Shown: piece by piece, positions 1 to 7,858 of the stretch
Position numbering within the stretch: position 1 is the first letter of the stretch
Layout of the letters: every line of letters begins with the position of its first letter
Source: Deltaproteobacteria bacterium
GTDB lineage: Bacteria > Desulfobacterota > Desulfobulbia > Desulfobulbales > JAGXFP01
Direction: 5' to 3'
Assembly (NCBI GenBank): GCA_020056965.1
Contig: JAGVGT010000074.1
Span: 1-45,995, forward strand
Length of the DNA stretch: 45,995 bases
Notes under the pieces: generated by a model
What the model was told of the DNA's origin: nothing
Database searches by the model: none
The model's input: only the letters and a program-made list of their open reading frames with translations
Translations under genes and position numbers: made by a program

Positions 1-35
1 GCCCATCCCCTGGTTGGCCGGCAAACGCCTGCAGC

Positions 36-581
36 TCAGCTTCGGTTGAGACGGCCCCCGCCGTTAGGTCGAACATCGGGCCTGGGAATCCAGGCTAGCA
101 GGCTCTCCACCCCCGGCCGACCCTCGGCCAGGGTGACCAATCGTTTGAGGTGGTGCAGGCACAGCCCCGCGGAGTGCTCCGTGCTGGAGAGCACCTGCTG
201 ATCGTCGGCGTGCGCAAGCAGGCAGCGCTCAGCCGCCTGAACGGCGGCGCGGCACACTGGGCATGCCTCCTCGCCGGTAGGCCGGCAGCCATCCGCACGC
301 AGTTCCTCCCAATCCAGGTACTCCAGCAGGTCCTGGTAGATGATCGCCGGCCCCAACGCGTCACCACAGCGCAGCAGCGTCGTTGCATGCGGCTGGCAGA
401 ATCCCAGGGATTTCCGCAGCCCGAGGCGGGTCTGAGCGTCGGTTACCTGTTCGTACAGCAACGCCTCTACGAAACGGGTTGCCTGGTGATCGGCTGAGAC
501 GCATGCCGGACACCCCTCTGCATGCAGGGCATCCAGGAGGGCGAAATAAGGCAGGTGCTGTTCTTTCATCTCCCGATCCAT
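36..581 (-). CDS. DUF6062 family protein
   Basis: Small cysteine- and histidine-rich protein resembling the DUF6062 family, whose function is not known. Visible features are paired cysteines spaced like metal ligands (CPAC near the N-terminus, CPVC in the middle) and CxxH pairs (CQPH, CLHH), in line with a repeated zinc-binding helical unit. I place the start at the ATG at 581, with a GGGAGG about 11 nt upstream; a GTG at 620 and an ATG at 569 are alternatives. It is the last visible gene of a tightly packed minus-strand operon behind the phosphoesterase and dynamin-like GTPase. The codon usage is very GC-rich like those two genes and unlike the genes beyond 4000. The family call is from memory of the cysteine pattern. 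Confidence 0.7.
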   Translation of the reverse strand: MDREMKEQHLPYFALLDALHAEGCPACVSADHQATRFVEALLYEQVTDAQTRLGLRKSLGFCQPHATTLLRCGDALGPAIIYQDLLEYLDWEELRADGCRPTGEEACPVCRAAVQAAERCLLAHADDQQVLSSTEHSAGLCLHHLKRLVTLAEGRPGVESLLAWIPRPDVRPNGGGRLNRS

Positions 582-627
582 GAGCCAGGGCACCTCCCGG
601 CAGTCATTCCGGCTCTGCACGAGATGG

Positions 628-1329
628 TCAGTGCGAACCGACGTCAGCGTGCTCCCCCAGTACCCGGATCAGGGCTTCCTTGACGGGCGCCGCCAGCGGG
701 CTCTCCTCCAGCTCCGCGACCGCCTGCGCGACCGGGTAGGCCAGGCGGCGCAAGTCCACCGTACCACCTTCCCATACAGCATAACACGCCTCTCCGGCCT
801 GGTCGCGCGACAGGCCCACGCTGCCGGGGTTGGCGATCCAACGCTCCCCCACCCGCTCGGCCCACTGAACATGGGTGTGTCCGACCAGAATCACGTCGGC
901 CTCGATGCCGGCCACGGCCGCGACCAAGGCCCTGCGGTCCAGGTAACTACTGTTGTTCCCCGGTGCCGCATGGGTAAGGTAGAAGCGGGTCGCCCCTACC
1001 GTGGCCTGCGCCTCCAGGGGCAGCGATCGCAGGTAGGCACGATCGCCCTCGGCCAGGAGGGTCTGGTGCCAGGCCCGGGTAGCCTGGGAGAGCTGCCGGA
1101 AGTCCCCCCGGCAGCCGCAGTCCGTGCCAAAGCCGAGAGCCTGGTCGTGGTTGCCCCGCACGGCCAGCGTGGCCGCGCGCCGGACGAGGTCGAGACATGG
1201 GGCTGGCTCCGTACCGTAGTCGACCAGATCGCCCACGAAGAAGAGCTGATCGAAGCCAGACTCGGCAGCGAGCACTGTTCCCAGGGCGGCTCGGTTCGCG
1301 TGCACATCGGACAGAATGAGGATTTTCAT
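628..1329 (-). CDS. Metallophosphoesterase, YfcE-like
   Basis: Calcineurin-like metallophosphoesterase of 233 residues, about the usual size for the YfcE/MJ0936 group of small phosphodiesterases. The metal-binding motifs are all present in order: SDVHAN near residue 7, GDLVDYG near 33, GNHD near 59, THAAPG near 120 and GHTHVQ near 150, followed by NPGSVG. It is expected to hydrolyse phosphodiester or phosphomonoester bonds with a two-metal centre in the cytoplasm; the substrate cannot be read from sequence. It starts 3 nt after the dynamin-like gene stops and ends a few bases before the DUF6062 gene, so the three are probably cotranscribed. Confidence 0.88.
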   Translation of the reverse strand: MKILILSDVHANRAALGTVLAAESGFDQLFFVGDLVDYGTEPAPCLDLVRRAATLAVRGNHDQALGFGTDCGCRGDFRQLSQATRAWHQTLLAEGDRAYLRSLPLEAQATVGATRFYLTHAAPGNNSSYLDRRALVAAVAGIEADVILVGHTHVQWAERVGERWIANPGSVGLSRDQAGEACYAVWEGGTVDLRRLAYPVAQAVAELEESPLAAPVKEALIRVLGEHADVGSH

Positions 1330-1332
1330 AGG

Positions 1333-3090
1333 TTACCCAGGGCCCTCTTGGCTGTGGTGGCGATATGGGGTCAGCGGGAGCAGGTCAGGAGGTGCTCCCG
1401 CCTCCTGGTCCAGCCTGTCGAGCAGGGCCAGTGCCTGCTCGATGGCGGGTCGCTGGTCCTCGGTCTTTCCGACCAGGCCGTCGATGGTGTTCAGTTCGTC
1501 CTCGATGAAAGCCTGCGCTTGCCGGGCTAGGTCGTCGATCGAGTCGCCGCTGGCCTGCGACCACTGGGCCGCCAGGCGGCGCAGGTTCCTCTCCGCCTCC
1601 CACGGCAGCAGCCGCAGGAAGTGGCGGTGCACCAGCGGCCGGAACACCGACATCGGGATGAGGAACCACAGAAGCTGGACGGGCGTGTCGAACACCCGGG
1701 CTAAGTCGATGTCGGGCCGTTTGGGCTCCTTGACCGCCGCCGCGAACGCAGCCCCGGTGAACCTGAGGTGCAGGACCTGCTCGATGTTGCTGGCCACCCG
1801 GTCCTGGAACCCGCGTACCACGCGGCCCAGACTTGCCTGCGCGGCTGCCAGGTGCTGGGCCGACAACCGATCCCCCTGCTCGCGGGATAGAGGACCCAGC
1901 CGGTCCAGCAGCACCTGTTGCGCCCACCGCTCGTACGCCGGGGTCGTCTCCCACAGGTTGCCCTTCCAGCCCCCCATCTGCTCGCGTAGGTCGCCGGCTA
2001 GCCAGCTCACGAGTCCGGCGTGGTGGCCGACGAACTCCTCCAGGGCATCCTGCTGCAGACGGACCTTCAGGTCGTTGCGCAGCAGCCGGATCTCGTTGCG
2101 GACGCTCGTCAGATCGTGCCGCTCCTCCTCGAGCTGGCCCTGCAACACGGTCCGGATGTCCTGCTCGACGCTGCCCGCCGACCGGGCTACCCGCAAGTAC
2201 TCCCGGCAGCCGCCGATGAGCGTCGCGAGCTTGTGACGGACGATCTCCCGCGCCTTTTCCTCGTGTTGGCACGAGACATGTTGGCGGAGGAACTCGTCGA
2301 CCTGCCCCCGCAACGCTGCGTATGCGGGGCGGGTCGAGTAGGGGAATACCCGGGGTGGCCTCCCCAGGATGGCTCCGGCCTGCCCGCGGACGAAATCCGC
2401 CACCTCCGCCAGTTCCTGGTCAAACACCAGGTCGGCCTTGGTCAACAGGATGGAGATCTCCGGGGTGTACTTGGCCAGTTCCCTGAGCAGCTCGGCGTCG
2501 TGCTCCGATAGGGGTTGGTCGGTACTCACGGCCAGCAGCGCGGCCCCGACCCTGGGCAGCCATTCCATCGAGGTCTGGGAGTTGTGGGTGAAGACGCTGC
2601 CCAGGCCTGGGGTATCCACCAACCGGATGCCCGGCAGGGATCGCAGGCCGGCCAGTTCCACCTCGACCGTGGCCACGCGCTCGACATTGCGGGGGTTCTG
2701 CTGCTCGGTTACGTACCTGGCCAGGGTGCCCAGCGGGATCTCCTGTTCGTCGCCGTTCTGCCGGCGAACCACCGCCCGGTTCCCCGGGCCACCGCGCAAG
2801 CGCGTGACCACGGCCGTGACGGGCAGGGCAGCCACGGGCAGCAGGTCCAGGCCGATGACGTGGTTGAGGAAGGAGCCTTTGCCGGCCTTGAACCGCCCGA
2901 CGACGACTACGTCGACTGTGCCGTCCGCGGCGGCGGCCATGGCGAGGGCATCGAGCTGGGGCCGCAGCGAGTCCATGCCGAAAGCCCGGCACAACGCGCC
3001 GAGTTGGCCGACGCATGACTCCGGCCACCCCGCGGTCGCGTCTACCGCATCGGTGCGCACAGCAAGGGATACGTCCGTCGTTTCGCGCAT
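1333..3090 (-). CDS. Dynamin-family GTPase
   Basis: Large GTPase of the bacterial dynamin-like type, about 585 residues from the start chosen here. The GTPase domain shows a P-loop (GRFKAGKGSF), VDTPGLGS as the G3 region and LLTKAD as the G4 specificity motif. A long helical stalk region with a short hydrophobic, possibly membrane-touching segment (LLWFLIPMSVF) follows. Such proteins usually bind and remodel membranes. The residue after the P-loop lysine is glycine rather than the usual serine or threonine, though the next residue is serine. I choose the ATG at 3090 because it lies just past a transcription terminator that is part of a riboswitch leader; an upstream in-frame ATG at 3141 would put the terminator inside the coding region. 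An AGGGG in the terminator arm sits about 8 nt before this ATG. Confidence 0.82.
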   Translation of the reverse strand: MRETTDVSLAVRTDAVDATAGWPESCVGQLGALCRAFGMDSLRPQLDALAMAAAADGTVDVVVVGRFKAGKGSFLNHVIGLDLLPVAALPVTAVVTRLRGGPGNRAVVRRQNGDEQEIPLGTLARYVTEQQNPRNVERVATVEVELAGLRSLPGIRLVDTPGLGSVFTHNSQTSMEWLPRVGAALLAVSTDQPLSEHDAELLRELAKYTPEISILLTKADLVFDQELAEVADFVRGQAGAILGRPPRVFPYSTRPAYAALRGQVDEFLRQHVSCQHEEKAREIVRHKLATLIGGCREYLRVARSAGSVEQDIRTVLQGQLEEERHDLTSVRNEIRLLRNDLKVRLQQDALEEFVGHHAGLVSWLAGDLREQMGGWKGNLWETTPAYERWAQQVLLDRLGPLSREQGDRLSAQHLAAAQASLGRVVRGFQDRVASNIEQVLHLRFTGAAFAAAVKEPKRPDIDLARVFDTPVQLLWFLIPMSVFRPLVHRHFLRLLPWEAERNLRRLAAQWSQASGDSIDDLARQAQAFIEDELNTIDGLVGKTEDQRPAIEQALALLDRLDQEAGAPPDLLPLTPYRHHSQEGPG

Positions 3091-3092
3091 GC

Positions 3093-3127
3093 AAAAAGCC
3101 CCTGCAAGCGGGTTGCCCGCAGGAGCT
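3093..3127 (-). terminator. Riboswitch-controlled intrinsic terminator
   Basis: Read on the minus strand, AGCTCCTGC at 3127-3119 pairs with GCAGGGGCT at 3105-3097 (one G-U pair), enclosing a second GGG/CCC hairpin, and is followed directly by TTTTT at 3097-3093. This is a textbook Rho-independent terminator placed immediately before the preferred start codon of the dynamin-like gene. Its 5' arm (CTCCTGC) can alternatively pair with GTAGGAG at 3153-3147 upstream, which makes it the switchable part of the leader. Confidence 0.8.
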
Positions 3128-3146
3128 TGGTTTCGTGCCATACACA

Positions 3147-3219
3147 GACTCCTACCGGGCCAAAGCCTGAGTAGGAGTCATCAGCCCAACCTGGGCGCTT
3201 ATCAGGGGACTCCATCCCC
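3147..3219 (-). promoter_or_regulatory. Fluoride (crcB) riboswitch
   Basis: On the minus strand the leader has the order of elements of the fluoride aptamer: P1 hairpin GGGGATGGAGTCCCC at 3219-3205, a P2 hairpin GCCC/GGGC at 3196-3184, then TGATGACTCCTAC at 3183-3171. The loop GGAGT of P1 pairs with ACTCC, giving the pseudoknot of the family. CTCCTAC can instead pair with GTAGGAG at 3153-3147, which can also pair with CTCCTGC in the terminator. Fluoride binding would hold CTCCTAC, free GTAGGAG to break the terminator and switch transcription on. The match to the known crcB consensus is from memory; the pairings are read directly. Confidence 0.8.
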
Positions 3220-3230
3220 GATACCATGGA

Positions 3231-3259
3231 AATCTACCACAACTGCTGGCCAGAAGCAA
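3231..3259 (-). promoter_or_regulatory. Predicted sigma70-like promoter of the riboswitch operon
   Basis: Minus-strand TTGCTT (3259-3254) and TAGATT (3236-3231) are separated by 17 nt. Transcription would begin near 3224, a few bases before the first stem of the fluoride aptamer, which is the spacing expected for a leader riboswitch. The hexamers match the consensus only partly, so the call leans on position. Confidence 0.5.
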
Positions 3260-3354
3260 CCCGGCGGTCCGGAGCACCGACGTACCGCGGGCGGCGACCG
3301 GTGGGGAAGCTCGGAGTTCGCGAGGTTCAAGCAGCGGTCCTTGCCGTGTGCCTG

Positions 3355-4557
3355 CTACTCCGCCTCAAAGCCCTGGTTCGTGAACTTCAGCGTGCGGCCG
3401 TTCTCGGTGACCGTGCGCACCACCTGGTCCGGCGCGCCGTCTGGGATGTCCGCCTCGATCTCCAGGGTTACGGTGACCCTGGCGCCGGGCAAGCCCTGGA
3501 GGTGGGCAATCACCTCCTCGGCGATGCGGCCCGCATCCCGGCCGACGCGGGCCGGGTCCAGGGCAACCCCGCCGTGATACCGGCGTGCCTTGGGCTCTCG
3601 CGGCGGCACCTCAGGAGGTTGAGGCGGGCGCGGTCGGTCGGTGACCACGATGGTCGCCTCGCCACGCATCCCACCGGCCTCGGCCGTCACGGCCTCGACG
3701 ATGCCGGTCTCGGAGAGCCCTTCTCCTGTCCAGCGCAGGGTGATGCCCAGTTCGCTGGCGGCCAGCTCTACAAACTCCCGGACGGAGTGCTGTTGCCCGG
3801 AGGCGATCACGTAATCCTGCGGCAGCTCCTGCTGGAGCATCAGCCACTGCATCTCCACATAATCCTTGGCATGGCCCCAGTCGCGCTTGGCATTGAGGTT
3901 GCCCAGGTAAAGGCACTCCTGCAGGCCTAATGAGATGCGGGCCAGCCCCCTGGTGATTTTCCTGGTCACAAAGGTTTCGCCGCGGACCGGTGACTCATGG
4001 TTGAAGAGGATGCCGTTGCAGGCGAACATCCGGTAGGCCTCGCGGTAGTTGACCACGATCCAGTATGCATAAAGTTTGGCCACCGCGTATGGTGAGCGGG
4101 GATAGAAGGGGGTCTTTTCGGTCTGTGGGGTCTCTTGGACCAGCCCGAAAAGCTCCGAGGTCGAGGCCTGGTAGAACTTGGTCTGCTCGGTGAGGCCAAG
4201 GATCCGGACTGCCTCGAGTAGCCGCAGAGTGCCGAGGGCGTCGGAGTTGGCGGTGTACTCGGGCTCCTCGAAGGAGACCGCTACATGCGACTGGGCGGCC
4301 AGATTATAGATTTCGTCGGGCCGGACCTTTTCGACGATGTGGATCAGGCTGGATGAATCGGTCATGTCTCCATGGTGGAGGATAAAGTTGCGGCTTTCGA
4401 CATGGGGATCCTGGTAGAGGTGATCGATGCGGTCGGTGTTGAAGAGGGAGGTCCGCCTCTTCAGGCCGTGAACCTCGTAGCCCTTTTTCAGGAGGAACTC
4501 GGAGAGATAGGCCCCATCCTGGCCGGTAACCCCGGTGATCAGCGCTTTCTTCTGCAT
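3355..4557 (-). CDS. gmd: Chimeric ORF: GDP-mannose 4,6-dehydratase N-part fused to DUF499 C-terminus
   Basis: Residues 1 to about 288 are a GDP-mannose 4,6-dehydratase, which makes GDP-4-keto-6-deoxymannose for fucose or rhamnose-type sugars. Seen are the NADP motif [11 protein letters not shown] (8-18), the STSELFG segment, YAVAK (Y157/K161) as the catalytic pair, and the [15 protein letters not shown] region. Normal enzymes run to about 340-370 residues, so the C-terminal part is missing. From about residue 290 the ORF is proline- and arginine-rich and ends in a segment ([18 protein letters not shown] onward) that I recognise as the typical C-terminus of DUF499 ATPase-like proteins. The two halves do not belong together. 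The dehydratase half points away from the O-antigen operon and shares its promoter region; the DUF499 half belongs with the GC-rich left block. Confidence 0.8.
   Translation of the reverse strand: MQKKALITGVTGQDGAYLSEFLLKKGYEVHGLKRRTSLFNTDRIDHLYQDPHVESRNFILHHGDMTDSSSLIHIVEKVRPDEIYNLAAQSHVAVSFEEPEYTANSDALGTLRLLEAVRILGLTEQTKFYQASTSELFGLVQETPQTEKTPFYPRSPYAVAKLYAYWIVVNYREAYRMFACNGILFNHESPVRGETFVTRKITRGLARISLGLQECLYLGNLNAKRDWGHAKDYVEMQWLMLQQELPQDYVIASGQQHSVREFVELAASELGITLRWTGEGLSETGIVEAVTAEAGGMRGEATIVVTDRPRPPQPPEVPPREPKARRYHGGVALDPARVGRDAGRIAEEVIAHLQGLPGARVTVTLEIEADIPDGAPDQVVRTVTENGRTLKFTNQGFEAE
3670..3700. other. Chimera junction between GC-rich left block and main contig
   Basis: Around 3690 the minus-strand reading frame passes from canonical GDP-mannose dehydratase sequence into unrelated DUF499-type sequence without a frameshift. 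Base composition and gene content change at the same place. I see no transposase, tRNA or clear target duplication at the joint. It may be a recombination scar or an assembly artefact; sequence alone does not decide. Confidence 0.6.
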
Positions 4558-4830
4558 GAGATTTTTCTTTGATCCCTTGTTAATGTAGTGCCGGCGCCGC
4601 TTACGATTGCCGGTTAAGTATTAAAGATTTTTGCGTAACATATCAGAAAGTGATAATTAACCAAGACGAAATTTCCAGACGTTCCTTGTACAGCGATATT
4701 GATACGGTAGCAATTGCGTATTCGTGTTAATTTAACGCCCCCAACTTTGGGTGGTAAGCGAGATTGTTTCTCTGGGTACCGGTTTTCGGCTTTTTTCGGC
4801 CAACGTTCATCTTCTGGTTAATCATTTCTA
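4558..4830. other. AT-rich divergent intergenic region
   Basis: This 273-nt stretch separates the divergent dehydratase (minus) and the first O-antigen gene (plus). It is clearly more AT-rich than its surroundings and must carry the promoters of both units, but no hexamer pair stands out enough to call. No JUMPstart-like sequence was seen. Confidence 0.4.
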
Positions 4831-5796
4831 ATGACGCTGAAAAGAATTTCTTGCCCCCGAAATGGTGCCTGTGAGAGAGGGCGCGACTCGAAGCCATTGG
4901 TAACCGTGGTCATCCCGGCTTACAATGCCGGCAAGTTTCTGCGCCGGGCTATCGACAGTGTCCTTAACCAGACTTACCCGTTGGTTGAACTGTTGGTTAT
5001 CGATGATGGCTCAACCGACGAGACCAAGGGAATTCTCGCCGCTTACGACGGGCGATTTGTCTGGGAGAGCCAGGCTAATCTGGGGCAGGCGGCCACTCTG
5101 AACAAAGGGTGGAACCAGGCCAAGGGAGAAATCCTTTCATATTTAAGTGCCGACGATTTGCTCAAGCCTACGGCGGTAGCCACGGCTGTGGCAATGTTGC
5201 AGGAGCACCCCGAAGTTGTCATGGCTTACGGAGATTATGAGTTGATCGATCCATCCGGAAAAGTGCTGCGGACCGTGACGGCGCCGGAATTCGATTATGT
5301 GACCATGGTCGGAGAAATCGTGGTCCAGCCCGGGCCAGGGGTCTTTTTTCGCCGGGAGTCCTTCCGCTTGGCCGGGGGCTGGGACGCCGGTCTGCGGCAA
5401 ATTCCCGATTACGATTTTTGGCTCCGTCTGGGCGCGGTGGGTCCGTTCCGACGGCTGCCCGAGGTGCTGGCCGAATACCGGGTGCACGGCGAGTCCCAGT
5501 CCTTTATTGAGCCGACCTGGCAAAAAGCCGAGGAGGCTTTGGTCGTGATGGAAAAGTTCTTCGCCCTGGCCCATCTTCCCGCCGAAGTCCTGCCTTTGAA
5601 GAGCAGGGCCTTTGCCGCGGCGCATCTTTTCTGCGCCCGCTTGCATCTCCGGGCGGGGCGCCATGGTGAGGTCTTTCGCCATCTCAGGTGGGCGTGGCAG
5701 TGGCGGTCCGGCTCGGTGCTCTCCCTGCGGGCGGTGAAATTGCTGGGGAACGGCTTGCTTTTCCGTTTCTGGCGGCTGTTCGGAGTGGTGCGATGA
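4831..5796 (+). CDS. Family 2 glycosyltransferase
   Basis: GT-A fold glycosyltransferase of 321 residues. The N-terminal catalytic domain has VTVVIPAYNAGKFL, the nucleotide-binding VIDDGSTDET and a DxD-like SADD, followed by the ED-type region around DYDFWLRLG. Enzymes of this kind add one sugar to a lipid-linked O-antigen repeat at the inner membrane face. It is the first gene of the plus-strand polysaccharide operon and its stop overlaps the flippase start by 4 nt. The start at 4831 has no convincing ribosome binding site, and the first 22 residues precede the conserved fold, so a later start is possible. Sugar specificity is not readable. Confidence 0.88.
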   Translation: MTLKRISCPRNGACERGRDSKPLVTVVIPAYNAGKFLRRAIDSVLNQTYPLVELLVIDDGSTDETKGILAAYDGRFVWESQANLGQAATLNKGWNQAKGEILSYLSADDLLKPTAVATAVAMLQEHPEVVMAYGDYELIDPSGKVLRTVTAPEFDYVTMVGEIVVQPGPGVFFRRESFRLAGGWDAGLRQIPDYDFWLRLGAVGPFRRLPEVLAEYRVHGESQSFIEPTWQKAEEALVVMEKFFALAHLPAEVLPLKSRAFAAAHLFCARLHLRAGRHGEVFRHLRWAWQWRSGSVLSLRAVKLLGNGLLFRFWRLFGVVR

Positions 5797-7133
5797 GCGT
5801 GCTGAGATATCTGGGATTGGCGCGCCTTGATCTCGGCATGCAAGAGGTGGCTGGTAAGGCGGTTTCCTCTTTTGCTTACCGGCTGATCGGGACCCTGGCC
5901 CAGTTTGCTTTTATTGTCTTGATCACCCGGCTTTTCGGTCCGGCCGGTCTGGGTAGCTATGCCTTGGCCCAGTCCGTGGTCATTGTTGCCTCGACGGTGG
6001 GGCGTTGGGGGATTGATCAAGCCGCTCTCAAGTATGTCGCCATCCAGGCCAATGGCGGTGAACCGGTCGGGGTAAAGCGGATCGTCTCGCAAGCCGTCCT
6101 GCTGGTGACCGGTTTCAGTCTGGCCGTCACCCTGCTGATTTGGCTGGCGGCGCCTTGGCTGGGGAATAATTTTTTCCATTCCCCCGATTTTGTCAGCCTG
6201 CTGCGGATCATGGCCTTAAGTATTGTGCCATTCAGCCTCCTTAACCTCCTGGCCGAGGCGATCCGGGGGTTGCGGCGTATCGGTCCTTACACCCTCTTAC
6301 AGGGGGTGGCGGTTCCGGTCCTTTCTATTCTGTTTCTGCTGGCTTGCCTTTATGGCTCCGGGCCCAGTCTGAAGAGTGCGGCCGGTGCCTATGTGGTTTC
6401 GTGTGGTTTGGCGATGCTGATCGGTTTTCTGCTCTGGCGCCTCTATCTTGGCGGTTACCGGCAGAAGGCTCGGATTAGCGGGGCGGATACCGGGATCGGG
6501 CCGCGCCAACTGCTGGCCACCGCCAATCAGATGGCCTGGGTCACCATGATCGCGGTGGCCATGGGCTATGTCGAAACCATCTTCCTCGGGATGTTTCGTA
6601 GCGATGTTGAAGTGGGCCTCTTTTCCGCGGCCCTGCGCTTTTCCCTGCTCCCGAATTTTGTCATTATCGCCTTCAACAGTATTCTGGCGCCGAAAATTGC
6701 TTCTTTGTACCATGCTGGAGAGTTTGGCTCGGTGCGTTTTCTGGCCCGGAGAACGGTTAAGCTGATGCTGTTGGTGACGGCGCCGATATTTGCCCTGTAT
6801 TTTTTCCTGCCCCATTATTTGTTGGGGCTATTTGGCAGTCAGTTTGGCGAGGCCGCGGCGGTCCTGACGATTCTTTCCCTGGGGCAGCTGTTGATCATTG
6901 CCGCCGGCCCGGTGGAAATCTTATTGATGATGACCGGGCATGAGAAGTTGATGCGGCGCAATCAGATTGTCGCGGCGGGTTGCGGGTTGTTTTTCGGCGG
7001 TCTGCTGATTTACCGTTTCGGTGCGGTTGGGGCGGCCTGGTCGCAGGTCATCAGAAGCCTGGTTGTTAATGCCTTGTCAATTTGGGATGTTCGACGGGAA
7101 ATCTATTCTCGGGCCAATTTAGCTGATTGTTAA
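5793..7133 (+). CDS. Oligosaccharide flippase (Wzx/MATE-like)
   Basis: Polytopic membrane protein of 446 residues with roughly 12-14 hydrophobic segments, typical of Wzx/RfbX flippases that move undecaprenyl-linked repeat units across the inner membrane. The N-terminal half shows the family pattern (a glycine-rich LFGPAGLGSYALAQS after the first helix). I choose the ATG at 5793 because it overlaps the upstream stop in an ATGA arrangement; a longer in-frame extension back to 5688 lies inside the upstream gene and is unlikely. No Wzy polymerase is recognisable in the operon, so the polymerase may lie elsewhere or the glycan may be exported another way. Confidence 0.87.
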   Translation: MSVLRYLGLARLDLGMQEVAGKAVSSFAYRLIGTLAQFAFIVLITRLFGPAGLGSYALAQSVVIVASTVGRWGIDQAALKYVAIQANGGEPVGVKRIVSQAVLLVTGFSLAVTLLIWLAAPWLGNNFFHSPDFVSLLRIMALSIVPFSLLNLLAEAIRGLRRIGPYTLLQGVAVPVLSILFLLACLYGSGPSLKSAAGAYVVSCGLAMLIGFLLWRLYLGGYRQKARISGADTGIGPRQLLATANQMAWVTMIAVAMGYVETIFLGMFRSDVEVGLFSAALRFSLLPNFVIIAFNSILAPKIASLYHAGEFGSVRFLARRTVKLMLLVTAPIFALYFFLPHYLLGLFGSQFGEAAAVLTILSLGQLLIIAAGPVEILLMMTGHEKLMRRNQIVAAGCGLFFGGLLIYRFGAVGAAWSQVIRSLVVNALSIWDVRREIYSRANLADC

Positions 7134-7174
7134 AATTTGAATCGGCTTGGTGCAAGTAAAACTGGGGAACGAAT

Positions 7175-7804
7175 GTGAACTTTAACGGATTGAAGAAATG
7201 GCTGGTGACTTACCACCGGGAGTTACAAGCCGCTATTGGCGATGCGGGCAGCCTGTTGGATATCGGTTGCGGGATTGATTCTCCCCTGGCTCATCTGGCG
7301 CGAAAACCGGCCAGGACTGTTGGCGTTGACGGTTTTATGCCAAGCATTGAGGAAAGTCGGCGGAAGGGTAACCATAATGATTACGTCTGCTGCGATATTC
7401 TGGAGGTGGGCTCGAAATTTCCCGCCGAATCATTTGAATGTGTCATGGCCCTTGATGTGATCGAGCACCTGCCCAAAGAAAAGGGGTTGGAACTGCTTCG
7501 GCAGATGGAACAGCTGAGCAGCCGGCGGGTGATAATATTCACGCCCAACGGTTTCTTGGCCCAGTCCGAACACAGCGACAATCCCTTGCAGGTGCATCTC
7601 TCCGGCTGGTCGGTTCAGGAAATGCGGGAGAGGGGTTTTCGGGTCATCGGGATCAACGGTTGGAAACCGTTGCTGGGGGAGATGGCGTTACCCAGATTCT
7701 GGCCGCAGGGGCTATGGACGGTGATTTCACGTCTGACCCAGACCTTGGTGCGAAACCATCCGGAGCATGCCTTCCAAATCCTCTGCGTGAAAGACAAGAG
7801 GTGA
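7175..7804 (+). CDS. Class I SAM-dependent methyltransferase
   Basis: Methyltransferase of 209 residues starting with GTG. Motif I is LLDIGCGIDSPL, motif II has the acidic VDGF, and ALDVIEHLPKEKG is the motif III/post region typical of the Methyltransf_11/23 families. Its place within the O-antigen operon suggests methylation of a sugar or of the growing glycan, but a small-molecule role cannot be excluded. A GGGGAA lies just upstream of the GTG. It sits 41 nt after the flippase gene. Confidence 0.82.
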   Translation: MNFNGLKKWLVTYHRELQAAIGDAGSLLDIGCGIDSPLAHLARKPARTVGVDGFMPSIEESRRKGNHNDYVCCDILEVGSKFPAESFECVMALDVIEHLPKEKGLELLRQMEQLSSRRVIIFTPNGFLAQSEHSDNPLQVHLSGWSVQEMRERGFRVIGINGWKPLLGEMALPRFWPQGLWTVISRLTQTLVRNHPEHAFQILCVKDKR

Positions 7805-7858
7805 GTGTCGCGTGATCCTTCAAGTTCGCAGTACTTATAAAAGCTGTTTCTGTTGAAC

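Noticed and set aside
580..1530. Plus-strand open frame of 316 codons across the phosphoesterase
   Set aside because: The minus strand encodes all metal motifs of a metallophosphoesterase here; the plus frame has no domain.
3141..3143. Upstream ATG of the dynamin-like gene as start
   Set aside because: Translation from it would run through the riboswitch antiterminator and terminator; the ATG at 3090 lies just after the terminator.
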